Assembly (NCBI GenBank): GCA_020634395.1
Contig: JACKBU010000021.1
Location: forward strand, 1 to 64,000
Direction: 5' to 3'
DNA from: Ardenticatenaceae bacterium
Lineage (GTDB): Bacteria > Chloroflexota > Anaerolineae > Promineifilales > Promineifilaceae
DNA: 64,000 nucleotides
Shown: positions 59,969-64,000 of the stretch, piece by piece
Numbering within the stretch: the stretch's first letter is position 1
How the letters are laid out: each line of letters starts with the position of its first letter
Program-made: the position numbers and the translations under genes
Notes under the pieces: generated by a model
The model's database searches: none
Seen by the model: only the letters and a program-made list of their open reading frames with translations
Told to the model about the DNA's origin: nothing

Positions 59969-60241
59969 TCAGTAAGCCAGATCAAATCCTAACTTGGCCG
60001 CCACGGCCGAATCAGGCGGCTCCACGTAAATTGTGCCATCTGGGAAGACAACCGTCGGAACCACACGATGCCCGTGATTCACCCGGCGAACAAACGCCAA
60101 ACCTTCAGGGTCCCGATCCACATCAATTTCAACATAGTCAATGCCAAATTCATCCAAGAGATACTTTGTGCGGTAACAATCCGGGCACCACTTCGTTCCA
60201 TAAATCAGAATCTCACCACGGTTGCCATTCGTCAATTTCAT
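59969..60241 (-). CDS. Glutaredoxin-like protein (CPDC type)
   Basis: 90 residues from the ATG at 60241, with GGAGAG upstream; a longer frame to 60310 lacks a ribosome site. The redox motif is Cys19-Pro-Asp-Cys22 (GTKWCPDCYRTK), with VVPTVVFPDG as the cis-Pro segment. Small glutaredoxin/NrdH-like proteins of this type reduce disulfides using glutathione, mycothiol or thioredoxin reductase. It is not next to ribonucleotide reductase genes. The partner is unknown. Confidence 0.85.
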   Translation of the reverse strand: MKLTNGNRGEILIYGTKWCPDCYRTKYLLDEFGIDYVEIDVDRDPEGLAFVRRVNHGHRVVPTVVFPDGTIYVEPPDSAVAAKLGFDLAY

Positions 60242-60561
60242 AAAGTTTCTCTCCAATTTGCCACCACCGGGCCTTGCCAGTTTGTGAAAGATCTCCAATG
60301 CCTGTCCCATTTAGAGAATTTCCATGATGAATTCCCGATGACAGCTTACCAAACCAACTGACAGGGTTTGCATGAGCTATACAGAGACCAGATATTAGCC
60401 TATATGCCTCATGTTACAATGCAAATTAACAAACGTTTACCCAACGCTTTCTTTTGCCGACTCACCCAATTGCGGATACAAATAACGCTCCGTCTGAACA
60501 AACAATTGGCAACCATTGCAATTGGCAACCATTGCCTTCCTTACAACTTAAAGGGATGCTA
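60242..60561. other. Intergenic region with a tandem 16-bp repeat before the sigma gene
   Basis: 320 bp between divergent genes. CAATTGGCAACCATTG occurs twice in direct tandem at 60503-60518 and 60519-60534, about 28 bp before the sigma-factor start. TTACAATG near 60414 is a possible -10. No ORF is convincing. Confidence 0.6.
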
Positions 60562-61194
60562 GTGTCTAAACGAACAAACGAGCAATGGCTCCATGACCTA
60601 AAGAGTAGCGGTCCTGCTCACGAAGCGGCGATTTCCGATTTACAACAAATCCTTCTTTCTGGCTTGCAGCATGGCCTCCTCAACCAGGTCAATACGTCTG
60701 CCCCCGAGTTCGCTACCCAGGCCGAGGATTTTATCCAGGAGGCTTTGCTGAAAATTTTGGATAACCTGGATAGTTTCGCCGGCCGCAGCCAGTTCACTAC
60801 CTGGGCGCACAAGATTGCTGTGTCCGTGGCCCTTACGGAGCTGCGCCGTAAACGGTGGCAAGACAAATCACTGGATGGCCTGATGGAAACGGACAGCGGC
60901 ATCTTTACGCCCAAATTCATTGCTGATCCGGCGCCGCTGCCAGAAAGTGTGACGGAAAGAGCCGAGATGCTGGCCCACGTGAATCGCCTCATTATGGAAG
61001 AGTTAACCGAGAAGCAGCAGGCCGTAATGGAAAAATCGGTCATTCAGAACCTGCCTACTCCAGAGGTCGCCCGCCAGCTGCATATGAAACCGAACGCGGT
61101 GTATAAAATGCTGCACGATGCCCGTGTCCGCCTGAAGCAGCGCCTGGCTGAGGATGGTTTAACACCGGAAGAAATTCTGGCGATCTTTGAGTAA
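60562..61194 (+). CDS. Sigma-70 family (ECF-like) RNA polymerase sigma factor
   Basis: 210 residues from the GTG at 60562, favoured because AAAGGGA lies six bases upstream; an ATG at 60556 overlaps that site. Region 2 is seen in AEDFIQEALLKILDNLDSF and RSQFTTWAHKIAVSVAL. Region 4 is ELTEKQQAVMEKSVIQNL, then PTPEVARQLHMKPNAVYKML. The two are joined by a 50-residue linker. It is followed by a zinc-finger protein that is probably its anti-sigma factor. Target promoters are unknown, though the tandem repeat in its leader could be an autoregulatory site. Confidence 0.87.
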   Translation: MSKRTNEQWLHDLKSSGPAHEAAISDLQQILLSGLQHGLLNQVNTSAPEFATQAEDFIQEALLKILDNLDSFAGRSQFTTWAHKIAVSVALTELRRKRWQDKSLDGLMETDSGIFTPKFIADPAPLPESVTERAEMLAHVNRLIMEELTEKQQAVMEKSVIQNLPTPEVARQLHMKPNAVYKMLHDARVRLKQRLAEDGLTPEEILAIFE

Positions 61195-61209
61195 CAGACC
61201 AGAAGAAAG

Positions 61210-61602
61210 GTGTTCACTCGAGGTAAGAAGTCTATTGTTCAATTCGTCAAAAAAAGCATGAAAAGTTTACTGGCAAAGCTCACGTCTATTTTCAAACACA
61301 CGGGCAAAGAAACGGCCGTTTCCTCTCCGCCCTGCACACCATCCACAGAACCCCTAGCGGGCCTGAGCGAGGAAAACCTGAAGCGTCTGATGCACATGCT
61401 CGAACACACCCACGAAGGCATGTTCTCCTGCGCCGAAACGTTCAACTTGCTAGATGAGTATGCCGAATTAGCAGCCAGTAATGCCGATGCAGCCGCGCTA
61501 ATGCCCCACGTGCAGCGCCACCTCGAATTATGTCCTGGCTGTCGCCAGGAATACGAGATACTGCTGTGCATTTTACAGTCCGAATTCCCGCCAGTCGCCT
61601 GA
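61210..61602 (+). CDS. Zinc-finger (zf-HC2-like) putative anti-sigma factor
   Basis: 130 residues if the GTG at 61210 is used; the start is uncertain because its ribosome site is too close, and an ATG at 61258 is the alternative. The C-terminal part has HVQRHLELCPGCRQEY, the HxxxCxxC zinc-binding motif of ZAS anti-sigma factors. A short basic N-terminus precedes it, and no membrane helix is visible, so it is a soluble type. It lies 15 bp after the sigma factor gene, and is likely to bind and silence it in a redox- or zinc-dependent way. Confidence 0.7.
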   Translation: MFTRGKKSIVQFVKKSMKSLLAKLTSIFKHTGKETAVSSPPCTPSTEPLAGLSEENLKRLMHMLEHTHEGMFSCAETFNLLDEYAELAASNADAAALMPHVQRHLELCPGCRQEYEILLCILQSEFPPVA

Positions 61603-61642
61603 TACACTACCCATCAATCTAAAAATACAAAGGAGCCAACCC

Positions 61643-61927
61643 ATGGTAAAAGCAATCTGGAACGGAGTCATCATTGCTGAAAGCGACCAGACGGAAGTCG
61701 TGGAAGGCAATCACTATTTTCCACCCCACACCCTACACCAGGAGTATTTTCAACCGAGTGCCAAAACCACCATCTGCTCGTGGAAGGGTACAGCCAGCTA
61801 CTACGACGTTGTCGTGGCCGGCCAGCGCAACCCGGAGGCAGCCTGGTACTATCCCCACCCCAAGCCGGCGGCCCAGAACATCCAGGGCTATGTTGCCTTT
61901 TGGCGCGGTGTTAAAGTAGAATCCTGA
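61643..61927 (+). CDS. DUF427 domain protein
   Basis: 94 residues. The fold pattern of DUF427 is clear: AIWNGVIIAESDQTEVVEGNHYFP in blocks, TTICSWKGTASYYDV, and NIQGYVAFWRGVKVE at the end. AAAGGAGCC precedes the ATG. These small beta-rich proteins are common and of unknown biochemical role. It may be co-transcribed with the glucokinase gene 30 bp downstream. Confidence 0.88.
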   Translation: MVKAIWNGVIIAESDQTEVVEGNHYFPPHTLHQEYFQPSAKTTICSWKGTASYYDVVVAGQRNPEAAWYYPHPKPAAQNIQGYVAFWRGVKVES

Positions 61928-61957
61928 GGATTTTGCCATTTCAACAAAGGATCTACT

Positions 61958-62965
61958 ATGCTTTTAGCCGGTGATATAGGCGGTACAAAGACAGTGCTGG
62001 CACTGTTTGCCACAGAGTCCCATACACTGCAGTCGCAGTACGAGGTTACATTTTGGAATCGCGATTTTGATTCACTGGAAGCCGTCATTCTGGCCTTCTT
62101 GCGAGAAACGACTGCGCCCATAACCAGCGCCTGTTTTGGTGTGGCTGGCCCGGTAGTACAGGGGCGCGCCCAGATTACCAACCTACCCTGGGTGATTGAC
62201 GCCACGGCCGTTCAGGACGCGTATGGTTTCCCCCAGGTGTTTCTGCTGAATGATCTGGAAGCAATTGCCAGCGCCGTTCCGTATTTAACCTCGGCCGATC
62301 TTGTCACCCTGAACGAAGGAATACCGGAGCCGCAGGGGGCGCTGGCCGTTATTGCCCCAGGTACCGGCCTGGGAGAAGCCTTTTTAGTGTGGAACGGCCG
62401 TGCCTATCAGGCTCATCCCTCCGAAGGCGGCCACGTCTCTTTTGGCCCCACCAACACCGAACAGATGCAGCTCCTCACCTATATGCTGTCCAGGTTTAAC
62501 CACGTCAGCGTGGAACGGGTCTGCTCCGGCAGCGGTATCCCCAACCTCTATGGCAGTCTGCGCCAATCGGGCCGCTACGAAGAACCGGACTGGTTGCGCC
62601 AGGCACTCGTCGAGGCAATCGACCCCACTCCGGTCATCGTCGAAGCCGCCATCGAAAACAACGAACCTATCTGCGTGGCCACCCTCGACCTGTTTCTGGA
62701 CATTCTGGCCGACGAAGCCAGCAACATGGCCCTGAAAGTTCTATCAACCGGCGGCATCTACCTGGGTGGGGGCATCCCACCGCGCATCTTGCCGCAGCTG
62801 CAGCAGCCGCGCTTCATGGAAGTCTTTACAAACAAAGGGCGCTTCTCCGAGATGATGCAAAAAATGCCGGTGCACGTCATTCGTAATCCCAAATCCGCTC
62901 TCTACGGCGCCGCCTATTACGGCCTCAATCACCCGCTGCGCAAAAAGAAAAAAGAGGCGGCTTAG
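61958..62965 (+). CDS. glk: Glucokinase
   Basis: 335 residues of the bacterial (ROK-independent, Glk-type) glucokinase family. GDIGGTKT (phosphate 1), LLNDLEAIA (Asp base), APGTGLGEAF (phosphate 2), HPSEGGHVSFGP and GGIYLGGGIPPRILP (adenosine site) are all present. The enzyme phosphorylates glucose with ATP to glucose 6-phosphate. AAAGGAT is upstream. It is followed after 18 bp by 6-phosphogluconolactonase, joining glucose phosphorylation with the oxidative pentose phosphate route. Confidence 0.93.
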   Translation: MLLAGDIGGTKTVLALFATESHTLQSQYEVTFWNRDFDSLEAVILAFLRETTAPITSACFGVAGPVVQGRAQITNLPWVIDATAVQDAYGFPQVFLLNDLEAIASAVPYLTSADLVTLNEGIPEPQGALAVIAPGTGLGEAFLVWNGRAYQAHPSEGGHVSFGPTNTEQMQLLTYMLSRFNHVSVERVCSGSGIPNLYGSLRQSGRYEEPDWLRQALVEAIDPTPVIVEAAIENNEPICVATLDLFLDILADEASNMALKVLSTGGIYLGGGIPPRILPQLQQPRFMEVFTNKGRFSEMMQKMPVHVIRNPKSALYGAAYYGLNHPLRKKKKEAA

Positions 62966-62983
62966 GCTGTGTTTTAATTAACC

Positions 62984-63730
62984 ATGTCACCTACGATTGA
63001 AATCTTTAGCAATCCGGCAGAGATGGCCAACGCCGCGGCGCGACTGTTTGTGCAGATAGCCACCACGGCCGTTGCCCAACACGGCCGTTTCCTGGTGGCG
63101 CTCTCCGGTGGCGGCACGCCCCAGGCTCTCTTCCGGCGTCTCAGCCAGCCAGACTATGTCCAGGAAGCCTTCTGGCGCAGCACTTACGTTTTCTGGGGCG
63201 ATGAGCGGCTGGTTCCCCCCGACGATGAAGGCAGCAGCTTCAAGATGGCCGCCGACCTGCTGCTCGATCACGTGCCCATTCCCCCGGATCACATCCACCG
63301 TGCCAAGGGAGAATTAGACCCGGAAACGGCCGTCACCGACTACACACGCCAACTGGAGCAGGCGGCGTCGCCGGGCCGCCGTTGGCCGCGCCTGGACCTG
63401 GTGCTGCTGGGCCTGGGCAGCGATGGACATACGGCCTCGCTGTTCCCCGGTCCCATCCCGCCAGCGGAAGCTAACCGGCCGGTCATCGCCGTCACGGCTC
63501 ATTACGACGGCCGTCCCGCGCAGCGGCTCACCCTCACTCCCCTGGTCTTTAACGATGCCCGCCATCTTCTCTTTTTAGTCACCGGGGAAAAGAAAGCCCA
63601 GGCAGTAACGGCCGTTCTCCACGGCCCACCGGCTCCGCAGCAGTGGCCTGCCCAACGCATCCAGCCCCAGGATGGTCAGGTCACCTGGATGCTGGATAGA
63701 GCAGCCGCCCAGTTACTACCCGGCGACTGA
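62984..63730 (+). CDS. pgl: 6-phosphogluconolactonase
   Basis: 248 residues of the DevB-type (NagB-fold) family. LSGGGTPQALFRRL, FWGDERLVPPDDEGSSFKMA and LGLGSDGHTASLFPG are the substrate-binding and catalytic segments, including the conserved DGH. The enzyme hydrolyses 6-phosphogluconolactone to 6-phosphogluconate. It has no evident Shine-Dalgarno sequence (upstream TTTTAATTAACC), so translation may depend on coupling to glk. No zwf or gnd is in the window. Confidence 0.93.
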   Translation: MSPTIEIFSNPAEMANAAARLFVQIATTAVAQHGRFLVALSGGGTPQALFRRLSQPDYVQEAFWRSTYVFWGDERLVPPDDEGSSFKMAADLLLDHVPIPPDHIHRAKGELDPETAVTDYTRQLEQAASPGRRWPRLDLVLLGLGSDGHTASLFPGPIPPAEANRPVIAVTAHYDGRPAQRLTLTPLVFNDARHLLFLVTGEKKAQAVTAVLHGPPAPQQWPAQRIQPQDGQVTWMLDRAAAQLLPGD

Positions 63731-63742
63731 TCCTTCTCTCTT

Positions 63743-64000
63743 TTATTCCTCGTCCATCGCCCCCAATACTTCTACGGCCAATGCCTGCATTTCAGTAATT
63801 TCCGCTTCATCCAACCCACTGGTGCGCCAGTAAGTCGCCAGTAAATCGACTGGCGTCATTTCTTCCACCCCCACCGTGTCACCCAGGCGGACTCTTTTGT
63901 CCAGTTGACGATGCTTCTGAATTTGCACGCTCAGAGCTGTAGAAAAATAGTCGTTGAGGGCGTTTTCGTCCAGCAGTGGCTCCCAGTCGTGGGGATAATT
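63743..64000 (-). CDS. Hypothetical protein, 5'-truncated by window edge
   Basis: The minus-strand frame ends at 63743 and is open to the right edge (about 85 residues visible, starting NYPHDWEPLLDENALNDYFS), so the GTG at 63928 is probably internal. The visible part is a charged helical C-terminus with VGVEEMTPVDLLATYWRTSG. I recognise no family. It is convergent with pgl, with a gap of 12 bp. Confidence 0.6.
   Translation of the reverse strand, partial: NYPHDWEPLLDENALNDYFSTALSVQIQKHRQLDKRVRLGDTVGVEEMTPVDLLATYWRTSGLDEAEITEMQALAVEVLGAMDEE

Noticed and set aside
1..64000. ACGGCCGT palindromes as intrinsic terminators
   Set aside because: Most lie inside coding regions, have no loop and no T-run. 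Only a few paired or extended forms could make RNA hairpins.
1..64000. tRNA, rRNA or riboswitch
   Set aside because: No cloverleaf with a GTTC-A-A T-loop, rRNA core sequence or recognisable riboswitch motif was found by reading; a covariance-model scan would be needed to exclude small RNAs.

Overview
The window reads as chromosomal DNA of a GC-rich, Gram-negative-like or monoderm environmental bacterium, most probably a member of the Chloroflexota (Anaerolineae and relatives). This placement is inference. It rests on the split complex I with two NuoM genes, an ATP synthase b subunit fused to the end of the delta subunit, AfsR/NACHT-type STAND ATPases, TolB-like propellers with a hydrophobic YLPV tail, and gene family make-up. 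No rRNA, tRNA or CRISPR array was seen. The most pervasive feature is the palindromic octamer ACGGCCGT. By eye I count about 41 copies in the first 10 kb, where roughly 0.3-0.4 would be expected by base composition. It behaves like the highly iterated palindrome (HIP1) of cyanobacteria and is much rarer over the conserved nuo/atp block.

Region 1 (1-9912): the end of a phage-tail-like contractile injection system (CIS) cluster. It holds two paralogous baseplate-J-type assembly proteins (the first cut by the window edge), a tail-protein-I-like protein and a DUF6519 protein. The second baseplate protein carries a beta-propeller with four predicted transmembrane helices inserted in its middle. 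This predicts a membrane-anchored baseplate and is the strongest novelty candidate here. Region 2 (10067-18434) has an AEC-family carrier, a TPR lipoprotein, a DUF457 membrane protein, an SDR epimerase and a secreted 20-repeat propeller protein.

Region 3 (18783-26700) looks like an accessory/conflict island. It contains a split NB-ARC + TPR STAND pair, an HTH-NACHT-8TM protein, a histidine phosphatase, and an AT-rich two-helix membrane protein next to an RHS-repeat remnant. Several dispersed hairpin repeats sit between these genes. Region 4 (26987-36124) is housekeeping and metabolic: an ArsR-type regulator, aldo/keto reductase, anchored alpha/beta hydrolase, SPFH protein, LysE-type exporter, AI-2E-type transporter, methionine aminopeptidase, universal stress protein, a thioredoxin-VKOR fusion and a small membrane protein.

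Region 5 (36355-45160): an 11-gene operon for a membrane-bound group 4 (Mbh/Ech/Hyc-like) [NiFe] hydrogenase with antiporter-like subunits. All four Ni-Fe cysteines are present and a dedicated HycI-type maturation protease closes the operon. A CRP/FNR-like palindrome lies upstream. It meets a convergent type I phosphodiesterase gene (45157-46389).

Region 6 (46556-59021, minus strand): nuoA, a terminator, then nuoH-J-K-L-M-M-N, followed by atpI-like, atpB, atpE and an atpF-delta fusion. The F1 genes and nuoB-G/I are absent, so both complexes are encoded in split clusters. Region 7 (59158-64000): an OmpR-type response regulator, a glutaredoxin-like protein, a sigma factor/zinc-finger anti-sigma pair, a DUF427 protein, glucokinase, 6-phosphogluconolactonase (entry to the oxidative pentose phosphate pathway) and a gene cut by the right edge.
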